Assembly (NCBI GenBank): GCA_947490345.1
Contig: CANLGL010000024.1
Coordinates: 1-64,000 of the forward strand
Direction: 5' to 3'
Origin: Deltaproteobacteria bacterium
GTDB taxonomy: Bacteria > Myxococcota_A > UBA796 > SXON01
Length of the DNA: 64,000 nt
The position numbers and the translations under genes are program-made. Below the pieces are notes generated by a model that had not been told where the DNA came from, made no database searches, and saw only the letters and a program-made list of their open reading frames with translations. How positions within the stretch are numbered: the stretch's first letter is position 1; each line of letters opens with the position of its first letter. Below are positions 1-8,475 of this stretch, piece by piece.

Positions 1-1
1 G

Positions 2-862
2 GACGGTGATGGGGACGGCTACTCCGAAGCGGACGGGGACTGCGACGACCGCGACGCCCTGGTCAGCCCCGACGCGGACGAGCAATGCGACGATGGCCAA
101 GACAACAACTGTGACGGACGGACGGACGAAGGCTGCGGGTCCACCGGCCACACCGGCGACGCGGACGGCGACGGCTACTCCGGTGGTGCGGACTGCAACG
201 GCAACCGCCATCGGGTCAACCCCGGCGAGCCCGAGCTCTGCCGCGACGCCGTCGACAACAATTGCGATGGGACCGTCGACGAACGCTGCGCTGCCGGCCG
301 CCCCGGGGATACCGGCACCGCCTACCTTTTCAACCACGGCACCCACGACTACGACGGGTCGTCGCTGAGCGTGAGTTTCGGACTTGGGGCCAAGGACCTG
401 GCCAACAACGCCTGGGTGTGCGACATCGTCGCCGAATATCGCAGCACCTCGCCGGGTCCGCCGGGCTGCCCCGCATGCACCTTCGCCTTCCACACCCAGG
501 TCCTCGAGGCGAACACCTACGGCGCCTACTGCTCCAGCTGGGCGTATGGCGGCGACGTGTTCGCCTACTACACCGCTGCAGACTTCTGGTGGAGCGACGA
601 TACCATTCGCGACGGATGGGGCTGGGCCGATGCCTACACCTACGTGGCCGGCGATGGGACCGAATACGACCTCGAGGACGTGCTCTTCGACCACATCACC
701 TATTCCTATGGCTCGACGTACTACAACGGCTGGTACTTCCGAGCGTACAACTTCCCCGCGGGCGGGGTCGTCAACGTTGTGGGGGATGCATCCCGGTCCG
801 ACTGGCAGTCCTACTCCTACTCGAGCAGCGGTTCGAGGGCGTACTACTACTTCTACTATTAG
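2..862 (+). CDS. secreted MopE-type repeat protein with Tyr-rich C-terminal domain (5' truncated)
   Basis: The gene is open from the window edge, so its start and any signal peptide are missing; 286 residues remain. The N-terminal part holds two MopE-type putative metal-binding repeats, visible as DGDGYS, CDD and VDNNCDGTVDE, a pattern usually taken as Ca-binding and found on secreted proteins. After a GDTGTAYLF junction comes a domain of about 170 residues with a CPACTF motif, a WWSDDTIRDGWGWAD core and the C-terminus YYYFYY. The same domain ends the next two genes, so this is the first of three tandem paralogs. I do not recognise the C-terminal domain. A role as an exported surface or matrix protein is inferred from the company it keeps. 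Confidence 0.75.
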   Translation, partial: DGDGDGYSEADGDCDDRDALVSPDADEQCDDGQDNNCDGRTDEGCGSTGHTGDADGDGYSGGADCNGNRHRVNPGEPELCRDAVDNNCDGTVDERCAAGRPGDTGTAYLFNHGTHDYDGSSLSVSFGLGAKDLANNAWVCDIVAEYRSTSPGPPGCPACTFAFHTQVLEANTYGAYCSSWAYGGDVFAYYTAADFWWSDDTIRDGWGWADAYTYVAGDGTEYDLEDVLFDHITYSYGSTYYNGWYFRAYNFPAGGVVNVVGDASRSDWQSYSYSSSGSRAYYYFYY

Positions 863-926
863 GAGCGTCCGAAGCGGTTGACGCGCGGCCAAAGGGGGGT
901 ACTATTCCCGCACCAGAGAGCCTGCG

Positions 927-1895
927 ATGCGCGTCACCTCCACATTTTCGATCCTGCTCCCCCTGACCCTGGCCGGCTGCATCTTCGGCAAGCCGCCCAG
1001 TTCGACGGACAGCGGCGACGATTTCGCCGATGCCGACACCGACACCGACTCGGACACCGACTCGGACTCGGATTCAGACAGCGATACCGACACCGATACG
1101 GACACCGACACGGACACCGATTCGGACACTGATTCGGACACCGATGCCGACACCGACACCGACCCGAACGCCACGGATGACGATGGCGACGGCTACTCGG
1201 AGGATGACGGCGACTGCGACGACACCAAGTCACGCATCAATCCCGACGCGGAGGAAAACTGCGATGACCGGGTGGACAACAACTGCGACGGCCAGGTCAA
1301 CGAGGACTGCTCGTCCAGCGGCGACACCGGAACCGCCTATCTTTTCACCAAGGGCACCGCAGACTACGACGGCTCGTCAGTGGCGGTCACCTACGCATAT
1401 GGCGCCCAGAACCTCGCCACCGGAGACTGGGTCTGCGAAATGGGGGCCGAGTACTACGGCACCAGCGACGGCCCGAGCGGCTGCCCCGATTGCACCTATG
1501 CCTTTGACACGAGCGTCACCGGCGGGGGGACCACGGGGGCTTACTGCTCATCGTGGCTCTCCGGATACGGGTACATTTTCACCGACTACAGCTACACCGA
1601 CTTCTGGTGGGCGGACGACAGTATCCGCGACGGCTGGGGCTGGGCCGACGACTATACCTACGTCGCGACCGACGGCACCGAATACGACCTGGAGAGCGTG
1701 CTGTTCGACCACATCACCTACAGCGGCTACGACAGCTACGGTGATCCGGTCGAGTACAACGGCTGGTACTTCCGGGCCTACAACTTCCCGGACTCCGGAA
1801 TCTACCACGTGACCGGCAACTCGCGCAGCGCCGAGTGGCAAGCCTACGACTACGACAGCGGCGGCTCGAAGACGTACTACTACTTCTACTACTAG
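927..1895 (+). CDS. lipoprotein with Asp-Thr/Ser linker, MopE-type repeat and Tyr-rich C-terminal domain
   Basis: This 322-residue protein has a signal peptide with the lipobox LAGC (Cys18), so it should be lipid-anchored. Residues 35-79 are an almost pure Asp-Thr/Ser/Ala linker. Residues 82-128 form one MopE-type repeat (DGDGYS, CDD, VDNNCDGQVNED). Residues 133-322 are the domain shared with its neighbours: CPDCTYAF, YCSSW, a WWADDSIRDGWGWAD core, and the end YYYFYY. It is very close to the upstream gene in this domain, so a recent duplication is likely. No good Shine-Dalgarno sequence precedes the ATG, but TACTAT lies 21 bases upstream (900-905) as a possible -10 element. Function unknown. 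Confidence 0.8.
   Translation: MRVTSTFSILLPLTLAGCIFGKPPSSTDSGDDFADADTDTDSDTDSDSDSDSDTDTDTDTDTDTDSDTDSDTDADTDTDPNATDDDGDGYSEDDGDCDDTKSRINPDAEENCDDRVDNNCDGQVNEDCSSSGDTGTAYLFTKGTADYDGSSVAVTYAYGAQNLATGDWVCEMGAEYYGTSDGPSGCPDCTYAFDTSVTGGGTTGAYCSSWLSGYGYIFTDYSYTDFWWADDSIRDGWGWADDYTYVATDGTEYDLESVLFDHITYSGYDSYGDPVEYNGWYFRAYNFPDSGIYHVTGNSRSAEWQAYDYDSGGSKTYYYFYY
1029..1163 (+). repeat. in-frame GAC-ACC/GAC-TCG low-complexity tract
   Basis: A run of degenerate 6- and 12-base units (GACACC, GACTCG) encodes the Asp-Thr/Ser linker of the lipoprotein at 927-1895. It probably spaces the folded domain away from the membrane and is likely to vary in length between strains. Confidence 0.8.
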
Positions 1896-1907
1896 CGGAG
1901 GCCCCGT

Positions 1908-2570
1908 ATGGCCCGCCTGTCGGGATTCAGTCTGCTCGGCCTCGTCGCTTGCGATTCGGCCACCCCGACCGACACCAGCGCCGACGCCGAGTTGCCTTGT
2001 TGGGAGCGCATCGGCGGCTCCTGCGGCGACACCGGCGACACCGGCACCGCCTGGCTGGTCTGGCACGGCGACTTCGCCGTTGCCGACGGCAAGCTCTCCG
2101 CCACGCGAGGCCTCGCGGCCAAGAACATCGCCACCGGCGAGTACGTCTGCGACATCGCCGCGGAGTTCGAGGGGACCGACGCGGCGGCTGATCCCTGTCC
2201 GGACTGCACCTTCAGCTACAGCCTGGCGAGAACCGCGGGCGGCACCAGCGGAACCCACTGCGATCGCTGGGTTCGCTCCTCAACCATCTTCGATCAGGCC
2301 GGGTACCAGGATTTCTACTTCGGGCGCGCGATGGACGGGTTTGGCTTCGCGCAGGTGTACGAGTACAACTCCGGAACGTACAGCTTCACCCTCGAGTCGG
2401 TGGTGTTCGCCCATCTGACGTCCGACAAGTACGAAGGCTGGTATGTGTACGGCTACAACTACCCAGTCCAGGGCGTGTACCACGTCCGGGGCACCGCAGA
2501 AGCCGCCACCTTCGAGGGGTACCAGCGCAGCGCCGAGGGCTCCGCCTACTACTACTACTTCACCTACTGA
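1908..2570 (+). CDS. lipoprotein, third Tyr-rich-domain paralog
   Basis: This 220-residue protein has a short signal peptide and the lipobox LVAC (Cys14). Unlike its two upstream paralogs it has no MopE repeat: a short DTGDTGTAWLV junction leads straight into the shared domain, with CPDCTFSY, a degenerate core (FGRAMDGFGFAQVYEY) and the end YYYYFTY. It is the most diverged of the three. A clear GGAGG at 1897-1901, six bases before the ATG and just after the upstream stop, points to co-transcription with 927-1895. Function unknown; probably exposed on the cell surface. Confidence 0.8.
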   Translation: MARLSGFSLLGLVACDSATPTDTSADAELPCWERIGGSCGDTGDTGTAWLVWHGDFAVADGKLSATRGLAAKNIATGEYVCDIAAEFEGTDAAADPCPDCTFSYSLARTAGGTSGTHCDRWVRSSTIFDQAGYQDFYFGRAMDGFGFAQVYEYNSGTYSFTLESVVFAHLTSDKYEGWYVYGYNYPVQGVYHVRGTAEAATFEGYQRSAEGSAYYYYFTY

Positions 2571-2589
2571 GCTCATCAGAACCGGGAAG

Positions 2590-2925
2590 TCACCCTGGCG
2601 GCCACCGGAACGGACGACCGCCGAGCAGGTGCAGGTGCAGATGAAAGACGCTCTGCCCGGCGCCGGCGCCGTTGTTCACGACGACTCGAAAATCGGCGAG
2701 CCCCTCGCTGGCGGCGACGCGATTCACCGTCTGTAGCAGGCGGCCCAGGAGCTCGGCGTCGTCGGCGCCCGCGTCCGACAGTCGGGTGAGCGGCTTCTTC
2801 GGGATGACCAGGATGTGCGTCGGCGCCTGCGGCTGGACGTCACGAAAGGCCAGCGTCGCCTCATCCTCGTACACTATGTCGGCGGGAATCTCGCGGGCGA
2901 TGATCTTCTGAAACAGCGTCGGCAT
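2590..2925 (-). CDS. HIT family hydrolase (HinT-like)
   Basis: This histidine-triad protein of 111 residues should hydrolyse purine nucleoside phosphoramidates or related adenylated compounds in the cytoplasm. The N-terminus MPTLFQKIIAREIPADIVYE matches the family's usual start, which is why I place the start here rather than at the upstream in-frame codon that would overlap the neighbouring gene. The middle shows HILVIPKKPL, and the catalytic triad is VFHLHLHLLGG near the C-terminus. Length is normal. It is the last gene of a minus-strand run starting at polA and begins 11 bases after the preceding stop. HinT-type is the most likely subgroup; other HIT hydrolases are possible. Confidence 0.88.
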   Translation of the reverse strand: MPTLFQKIIAREIPADIVYEDEATLAFRDVQPQAPTHILVIPKKPLTRLSDAGADDAELLGRLLQTVNRVAASEGLADFRVVVNNGAGAGQSVFHLHLHLLGGRPFRWPPG

Positions 2926-2935
2926 CATGCCCAGA

Positions 2936-3415
2936 TCAGTAACTGACCTTGAGCGGCAGGAAGAGCACGCCACCCTTGTACTGGGGCCCGCCGACGATGA
3001 AGGTGCCGTCGCGGTTGATCTTCACCGTCGTGTCGATGAGCTTCCCCTTCTTTCCGACGATCTCGACCCGCACCCGCGCGTGGTCGCCGTCCTTGTCCAC
3101 CAAGGTGACCGTCAACGTGCGGCCACCGGCAATCGCAAACGCGGCGTCGGCGCCCGGCGCGAGATCGGCCGAGTGAGACTCCAAAAGGCGATAGCCTTTG
3201 TACCGGAACGAGCGGAGCTGGCCGGCCAAGGACTTCGACAGGCTTGGGTCCATGCCCACTTCGTCATCGGTGCCGTGGACGACATTGACCTCGATGTGGG
3301 CGCGGCTTGACGCCGGGCGCTTCGCAGACGCGGGCTTTTCACCCCCGGCGAACGCCGGCGATGGCGAGACCGCGGCGACGGCAAGGATCAGACCCAGGAA
3401 AAGTGCGCGCATCAT
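2936..3415 (-). CDS. secreted protein of unknown function
   Basis: This 159-residue protein begins with a typical Sec signal peptide that ends near SPAFAGG, so it is probably periplasmic. The mature part is a small, beta-rich domain with GGRTLTVTLVDKDGDHARVRV and a C-terminal VGGPQYKGGVLFLPLKVSY. I do not recognise the family. The ATG overlaps the stop of the upstream anti-sigma-like gene (ATGATG against TGA, 3412-3415), which suggests translational coupling. That ties it to the sigma/anti-sigma unit as a possible envelope sensor or effector, but this is inference from position only. Confidence 0.7.
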   Translation of the reverse strand: MMRALFLGLILAVAAVSPSPAFAGGEKPASAKRPASSRAHIEVNVVHGTDDEVGMDPSLSKSLAGQLRSFRYKGYRLLESHSADLAPGADAAFAIAGGRTLTVTLVDKDGDHARVRVEIVGKKGKLIDTTVKINRDGTFIVGGPQYKGGVLFLPLKVSY

Positions 3416-4113
3416 CCCTCCGCTTCCGTCACGAAGATGATCGTGGGACCACCCTCCTCGTATTGCATGACCGAGACGGTTGCCCCATCCGGAGTGTCGA
3501 GGGACTCGACGGAGGCTTCGTTGAAGCTGGCGAGCAGAATCGACGGCGCGGGCGCTTCCGCCACGATCTGAACCGGGGCCGGCGACTCCCCCCAGCCCCC
3601 GAGGAGCGCGAAGAGGAGCGCCGCCGCCATCGCAACCGCAGCGCCATAGCCGCCCAAGGAGGCCCAGCGAGGCATGGCGGACGGCGCGTTCGCCACCACG
3701 AGAACTGGCCGGGAGACGACGGCGGCCATCACCTGATCGGCCACATCGACGCCACCCGAGACCGCGCTCTGCAAGCCGAGGGTAAACATCACGTCGTCCG
3801 CGACATCCACGCCGCCGCCGACGGCCCCAAGCCCGAGCGCGCCCTGCAGCGCCAGCGACAACATCACGTCGTCAGCGACATCCACCCCGCCGCTAACTGC
3901 GCTCTGCAACGACACTGACAGCATCACATCGTCAGCGATATCGACCCCACCCCCAACTGCACCGCGTAGCGACGCACCGAGCGCTCGGAGCGCGAGCGCC
4001 TCAGAAGAAGCGGGCCCGGTTCCATCCACTTCGTGGAGGAAGGCGAGCTCGCCGGAGGTCAGTGGGGCGTGGGCCATTCCCCCCTTCAACGTCTGGAGCC
4101 CGGGTTCATTCAC
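3412..4113 (-). CDS. putative anti-sigma factor with four internal repeats and one membrane segment
   Basis: This 233-residue protein overlaps the ECF sigma gene by four bases (4110-4113), the usual arrangement for a sigma/anti-sigma pair. Its N-terminus (LTSGELAFLHEVDG) looks like the start of a soluble anti-sigma domain, but I see no zinc-binding His/Cys motif. Residues about 50-140 contain four copies of a GGVDVADDVM motif spaced 20, 25 and 20 residues apart, joined by short hydrophobic helices (LSVSLQSAV, LALQGAL). The motif resembles the single Asp-x-x-x-x-Val-Met linker seen before the membrane segment in many anti-sigma factors, here multiplied. A transmembrane helix follows (AAVAMAAALLFALLGGW), then a periplasmic tail of about 65 residues. 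The function is inferred mostly from context. Confidence 0.6.
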   Translation of the reverse strand: MNEPGLQTLKGGMAHAPLTSGELAFLHEVDGTGPASSEALALRALGASLRGAVGGGVDIADDVMLSVSLQSAVSGGVDVADDVMLSLALQGALGLGAVGGGVDVADDVMFTLGLQSAVSGGVDVADQVMAAVVSRPVLVVANAPSAMPRWASLGGYGAAVAMAAALLFALLGGWGESPAPVQIVAEAPAPSILLASFNEASVESLDTPDGATVSVMQYEEGGPTIIFVTEAEG

Positions 4114-4688
4114 TCGTCACGCCCAGTTTTGAGGAGACTCTGCAACTTCTTCCGAGCGTAGAACAGCCGGCTCATCACCGTGCCCTCGGGAATGTCCATT
4201 CGCTCAGAGATCTCCTTGTAGGACAGACCCTCGACCTCACGCAGCAGCACGGCCTCGCGCATGTCCTCGGAGATCTCGTCGAGGGCGGCGTGGATGCGCT
4301 CATGCAGCTCTTTCCGCGCCAGCGCGTGCACGGGGCTCTCCTCGTGATGCTGCTGAGCGACGGTGCCATCTTCGTCGCGACTGGCAATGGCCTCGTCGAA
4401 TCCCGTCGTTTTGCGACGCTTGCCCTTGCGGCAATGGTCGATCGCCAGGTTCATCGCGATCCGGTAGATCCATGTGTAGAAGCTGGAGTCGATCCGAAAA
4501 TGGGCGAGGCTCTGATAGGCCTTCACGAAGGCCATCTGAACGATGTCCTTGGCGTCTTCCTGATTGCGAACCATGCCCACCACCATGCCGTGGAGGCGGT
4601 TCTGATAGCGGACGACGAGGGGGCGGTAGGCGGCCGTTTCGCCCGCGAGCACGCGGGTGATGAGCTCGCCGTCGGTAAGTTCGGTCAT
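4110..4688 (-). CDS. ECF-family RNA polymerase sigma factor (RpoE-like)
   Basis: This 192-residue protein has region 2 (DAKDIVQMAFVKAYQSL, then FYTWIYRIAMNLAIDHCRK) and region 4 (LREVEGLSYKEISERMDIP, GTVMSRLFYARKKL), the helix-turn-helix that reads the -35 element. Group and length fit an RpoE-type ECF factor. The start at MTELTDGEL is preceded by AAGGGG four bases upstream; the longer frame would run into polA. It starts 13 bases after the polA stop and overlaps the anti-sigma-like gene downstream by four bases, so it is probably held inactive by that membrane protein and released by an envelope signal. The target genes cannot be told from this sequence. Confidence 0.92.
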   Translation of the reverse strand: MTELTDGELITRVLAGETAAYRPLVVRYQNRLHGMVVGMVRNQEDAKDIVQMAFVKAYQSLAHFRIDSSFYTWIYRIAMNLAIDHCRKGKRRKTTGFDEAIASRDEDGTVAQQHHEESPVHALARKELHERIHAALDEISEDMREAVLLREVEGLSYKEISERMDIPEGTVMSRLFYARKKLQSLLKTGRDE

Positions 4689-4701
4689 CGTGCCCCTTGT
4701 A

Positions 4702-7245
4702 TCAATGCGCCGCCGCCCAGGTATCGCCAACCCCCGCGTCGACCTTCAACGGTACAATCAGGGTCGCGACACCCTCCATCGCCGCGGTGATGCGGGGGGT
4801 GAAGGCGGCCACGCTCGCCGCGGGGCACTCGAACACCAGCTCGTCATGCACCTGGAGCAACATCCGCGCACCCGTGCCCACGAGCAGGCGATCGACCTCG
4901 ATCATCGCCAGCTTGATGAGATCAGCCGCCGTCCCCTGAATAGGCGTGTTCACGCAGATCCGCTCGGCTGCCGCGCGATCACCCTGATTCGATGCGTCGA
5001 GCCCGGCGATCGTGCGCTTCCGGCCAAACAAGGTTTCGGCATAGCCCAGCTCACGCGCCCGGGCGGTGGCCGACTCCATATAAAGGCGAACCTGAGGATA
5101 CCGGGCGAAGTAGCCCTCGATGTAGGCCGCAGCGGCAGTCCGGGAGATGCCCAACTCGTTGGCCAGCCGGAAGGCGCCCATCCCGTACACGATGCCGAAG
5201 TTGATCGCCTTGGCGGCACGGCGCATTTCGCCGGTGACCAGCGCCGGCATCACGCCGAAGACCTCCCCGGCGGTGCGGCGGTGGATGTCCTCCCCGTTGA
5301 GAAAACTCTCCACCAGTGGGCCTTCTTTGCAGTAGTGGGCCAGCACACGCAGCTCGATCTGGCTGTAGTCGCAGGACAGGAGCACGTGACCGGGCGGGGC
5401 GACGAAGCACTCGCGGATGCGCCGACCGTCCTCGGTACGGACCGGGATGTTCTGCAGGTTCGGGTCGTTCGAGGACAGCCGACCGGTCGCGGCAATCGTC
5501 TGCGCGTAGGTCGTATGGATGCGCCCGTCGCGCACGTGCCGCGGCAGCGCGTCGACGTAGGTGTTCTTGAGCTTGAACAGCTCGCGGTACTCGAGAATCC
5601 GCTTCGCGATCGGATGCGTGATCTTCTCGAGACTCTCCGCGTCCGTGCTCCGTGACTTCTGCCGGGCCGGGCCCACTTGCATCTTGTCGTAGAGGATTAC
5701 CGCCATCTGCAGCGGGCTGTTCAGGTTGAAGGTCTCACCTGCCAGTTCGTGGATCTCGCGCTGGGCCACTTCCACTCGCGCGCCGAGCGCGACCGAGATC
5801 TCGGCGAGCTTCGCCACGTCGCAGGCGATGCCAGCGCGCTCCATCCGCACCAGCACGTCGACAAGCGGAAGCTCGATCGTGCGGTAGACCTTGTCGTCAC
5901 CCAGCTTGCCCTCGAAGAAGCGGTCCAAACGCCAGACATCGGCCGCCTCGGCCGCCGTTCCCTCCCCCGCCGCCTCCTCCAACCAGCGCTTCTTGATGTG
6001 ATCGAGCCCGCGACGCTGCTCGGGCACCAGGAGGTAGTCGGCCAAGGTGACCTCACCGCCGACGCCGTGGAGCGGCGCTCCAAGCGCCGCCAAGGTGTGC
6101 ATCAACGCCTTCAGCTCGAAGCCCGTCTTGAGGACGCGCTCGTCCGCGAGCAAGGCGCGCAGGGCATCGTAGCGAAGGACGTCGGCCGGGCACCACACCC
6201 AACCTCCGTCCCAAGCCAATCCGAGTCGAGTCGCGACCCCGGCTCCGTCACGCTCCAGTGACACCGCGAAGCGCCCGGCCCGGCGGAGCGTGGCGCACAA
6301 GCGATCGACGGGCCCTCGGCCCCACAGATCTTCCAATACCGCCGCGGCGCGAGGCGCCCCCGCTGGCGGCGCCACCTGTGTCGCGGCAGCACGGTCGCCC
6401 AACCCGAGCTCGTTCCAAAGCGTGCGAAAGTTGTAGCGCAGTAGCCGGCGTTGTAGCTCCGGCGCATCGGGCTCCACCGGTACGAGGTCGGCAAGGGTGC
6501 ACTCGATCGGCAAGCGGGTGTCGATCTCGACAAGTTGGCGGGCCAGCCGGGCCGTCGCCGCCGCATCGCGAACGGCTTCTCCCGTTTTGCCGCCAATCTC
6601 GCTCCAACGGGAGAGGACCCCCTCGAGATCGCCGTACTTCTCGATGAATTGGGCCGCCTTCTTGGGGCCGACGCCAGGCACCCCAGGGACGTTGTCCGAG
6701 GTGTCCCCCATCAGCGACAACAGATCGACGATCTTCTCCGGTGGGACACCCCATTTTTCGATGACGCCCGCACGGTCCATCACCGCGTTCTTGCCGATGT
6801 CGAGTACGTGGACCCAGTCGTTGACGAGCTGACCGAAGTCCTTGTCACCAGAGACGATTTGGACCGTGACGTCCGGCGACGCAAAACGAACGGCCAACGT
6901 GCCGATGATGTCATCGGCCTCCACCCCGGCAATGCCCATGACCTTGAATCCGAACGCGGCACACAGCGGCTCGAATTCGGGCCACTGCTGCCGCAGGTCG
7001 TCGGGCATGTCCGGCCGAGTTCCTTTGTATTCGGGCCAGAGCGCCAGCCGCGCGTCGGCCCCATGGTCAAACGCGCAGACAACGAAATCGGGCTTGAGGT
7101 CGCGTACGAGCGCCTTGAGGATGCGCGTGAAGCCGAACAGAGCGCGGGTGGGGAAGCCGTCCGGCGAGCGCATGTCCGTTTGAATGCCGTAATACGCGCG
7201 GAAGATCTGGTTCGGCGTGTCGAGGAGCAGCAGCTTCTGGGCCAT
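4702..7245 (-). CDS. polA: DNA polymerase I
   Basis: This 847-residue enzyme fills gaps and removes RNA primers in replication and repair. Residues 1 to about 290 are the 5'-3' nuclease (LLLLDTPNQIFRAYYG, VEADDIIGTLA, SGDKDFGQLV, GVPGVGPKKAAQF). The polymerase domain fills the C-terminal half, with motif A (LLSCDYSQIELRVLAH), motif B (RRAAKAINFGIVYGM) and motif C (LLQVHDELVFE). The middle domain has lost the proofreading residues: the expected DTE is SLE, and the NxxxD of exo II is ExxxL. So it is probably polymerase plus 5' nuclease only, as in Taq polymerase. The start MAQKLLLLD is chosen because it fits the family; TACATC lies five bases upstream and there is no Shine-Dalgarno sequence. 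It leads the operon with the sigma factor. Confidence 0.97.
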   Translation of the reverse strand: MAQKLLLLDTPNQIFRAYYGIQTDMRSPDGFPTRALFGFTRILKALVRDLKPDFVVCAFDHGADARLALWPEYKGTRPDMPDDLRQQWPEFEPLCAAFGFKVMGIAGVEADDIIGTLAVRFASPDVTVQIVSGDKDFGQLVNDWVHVLDIGKNAVMDRAGVIEKWGVPPEKIVDLLSLMGDTSDNVPGVPGVGPKKAAQFIEKYGDLEGVLSRWSEIGGKTGEAVRDAAATARLARQLVEIDTRLPIECTLADLVPVEPDAPELQRRLLRYNFRTLWNELGLGDRAAATQVAPPAGAPRAAAVLEDLWGRGPVDRLCATLRRAGRFAVSLERDGAGVATRLGLAWDGGWVWCPADVLRYDALRALLADERVLKTGFELKALMHTLAALGAPLHGVGGEVTLADYLLVPEQRRGLDHIKKRWLEEAAGEGTAAEAADVWRLDRFFEGKLGDDKVYRTIELPLVDVLVRMERAGIACDVAKLAEISVALGARVEVAQREIHELAGETFNLNSPLQMAVILYDKMQVGPARQKSRSTDAESLEKITHPIAKRILEYRELFKLKNTYVDALPRHVRDGRIHTTYAQTIAATGRLSSNDPNLQNIPVRTEDGRRIRECFVAPPGHVLLSCDYSQIELRVLAHYCKEGPLVESFLNGEDIHRRTAGEVFGVMPALVTGEMRRAAKAINFGIVYGMGAFRLANELGISRTAAAAYIEGYFARYPQVRLYMESATARARELGYAETLFGRKRTIAGLDASNQGDRAAAERICVNTPIQGTAADLIKLAMIEVDRLLVGTGARMLLQVHDELVFECPAASVAAFTPRITAAMEGVATLIVPLKVDAGVGDTWAAAH

Positions 7246-7332
7246 GCGCCGATGTAACCGGCACACTCGTCAAGCTTCGATGTGTCGCCGCCCGAACCCT
7301 GGCGGCCGCCCGCCTTCCGGTTAGCGGCCGGC

Positions 7333-8475
7333 ATGTCCGAAGGGCACGATCCCACGCCTGAACACGAGATGCTCCGCGAAATGGTGCGCGGTTTTGTGCG
7401 TGATGAAGTCAACGCGCAGGCCGAAGCATCGGACCAAAAGCAAGCGCTGAACGTTCCGCTGTTCCGCCGGCTTGGGGATCTCGGGCTCCTCGGGGTGACG
7501 GTTCCGGCCGAAGACGGCGGCGCGGGCATGGACACCACCGCCGCAGTCATCGTCCACCACGAGCTCGCGAAGAGTGACCCGGGCTTCACGCTGGCGTACC
7601 TCGCGCACGCGATGTTGTTCGTCAACAACTTCTACTACAGCGGCAACGCCGAACAACGCGGCCGCTACCTCGAGAAGGTGTTGAGCGGGGAGTGGATCGC
7701 GGGCATGGGCATGACCGAGCCTGGCTACGGCACCGACGTCCTGGGCATGACCACCACCGCCGTCCGTCGGGGCGCCAGCTACGTCCTCAACGGCACCAAG
7801 ACCTTCATCACCAACGGTCCGGAAGGCTATTGCTTCCTGGTGTATGCGAAGCTTGATGGGCGCATCACCAGCTTCCTCGTCGACCGGGGATGCCCCGGAT
7901 TCCGAGTCGGCAACCCGATGCACAAGATGGGGATGCGCGCCTCGACGATGTCGGAGCTCATCTTCGAGAACTGCGAAATCCCAGCCGAAAACCTGCTCGG
8001 TGCCGAAGGGCAGGGCATCACCCACATGATGCGCAACCTCGAGATCGAACGACTCACCCTTGCGGCGATGTCCCTGGGGATCGCCGATCGGTGCCTCGAG
8101 ATCATGATCGACTACGCGGCCCAGCGGGTAGCCTTCGGGCGTCCGATCCACGAACACGGGCAGATCCAACGCTTCATCGGCGAATCCTACGCCGAGGCCG
8201 AGGCGGCGCGATGCCTCATTTACACGGTCGCGAAGTCCGTGGGTCCGAACCGGCGGAACCGCGTCGGAAGCGATGCGGCCAAACTCTTCTCCGCGCCGAT
8301 CGGCAAACACATCGCCGACCGCTGCATGCAGGTCTTGGGCGGCAACGGCTACTGCACCGAATACCCCGTCGAGCGTTTCCTCCGCGACGCCAAGTTGTTG
8401 GAGATCGGCGGCGGAACTCTTGAGTCGCACCAGAAGAACCTCACCCGCGACCTGGTCAAGGCGCGCGCGCGGTGA
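7333..8475 (+). CDS. acyl-CoA dehydrogenase, isovaleryl-CoA dehydrogenase-like
   Basis: This 380-residue flavoenzyme should oxidise an acyl-CoA to the 2,3-enoyl-CoA and pass electrons to ETF. Family signatures are GMGMTEPGYGTDVLGM, LNGTKTFITNG, and the C-terminal QVLGGNGYCTEYPVERFLRD. The usual C-terminal catalytic Glu position reads GGGT. A candidate base is the Glu of IERLTLAAMSLG, the position used by isovaleryl-CoA dehydrogenase, so a branched short-chain acyl-CoA (leucine catabolism) is the best guess, though other branched substrates are possible. The start at MSEGHDPTPEHEML is chosen by family fit; TAGCGG sits five bases before it and no Shine-Dalgarno sequence is seen. It is divergent from polA and overlaps the next gene (GTGA). 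Confidence 0.88.
   Translation: MSEGHDPTPEHEMLREMVRGFVRDEVNAQAEASDQKQALNVPLFRRLGDLGLLGVTVPAEDGGAGMDTTAAVIVHHELAKSDPGFTLAYLAHAMLFVNNFYYSGNAEQRGRYLEKVLSGEWIAGMGMTEPGYGTDVLGMTTTAVRRGASYVLNGTKTFITNGPEGYCFLVYAKLDGRITSFLVDRGCPGFRVGNPMHKMGMRASTMSELIFENCEIPAENLLGAEGQGITHMMRNLEIERLTLAAMSLGIADRCLEIMIDYAAQRVAFGRPIHEHGQIQRFIGESYAEAEAARCLIYTVAKSVGPNRRNRVGSDAAKLFSAPIGKHIADRCMQVLGGNGYCTEYPVERFLRDAKLLEIGGGTLESHQKNLTRDLVKARAR

Noticed and set aside
1029-1163. Regular short repeats that at first look like an array
   Set aside because: The units are 6 and 12 bases, stay in frame and encode an Asp-Thr/Ser linker. There are no spacers or cas genes, so it is not a CRISPR.
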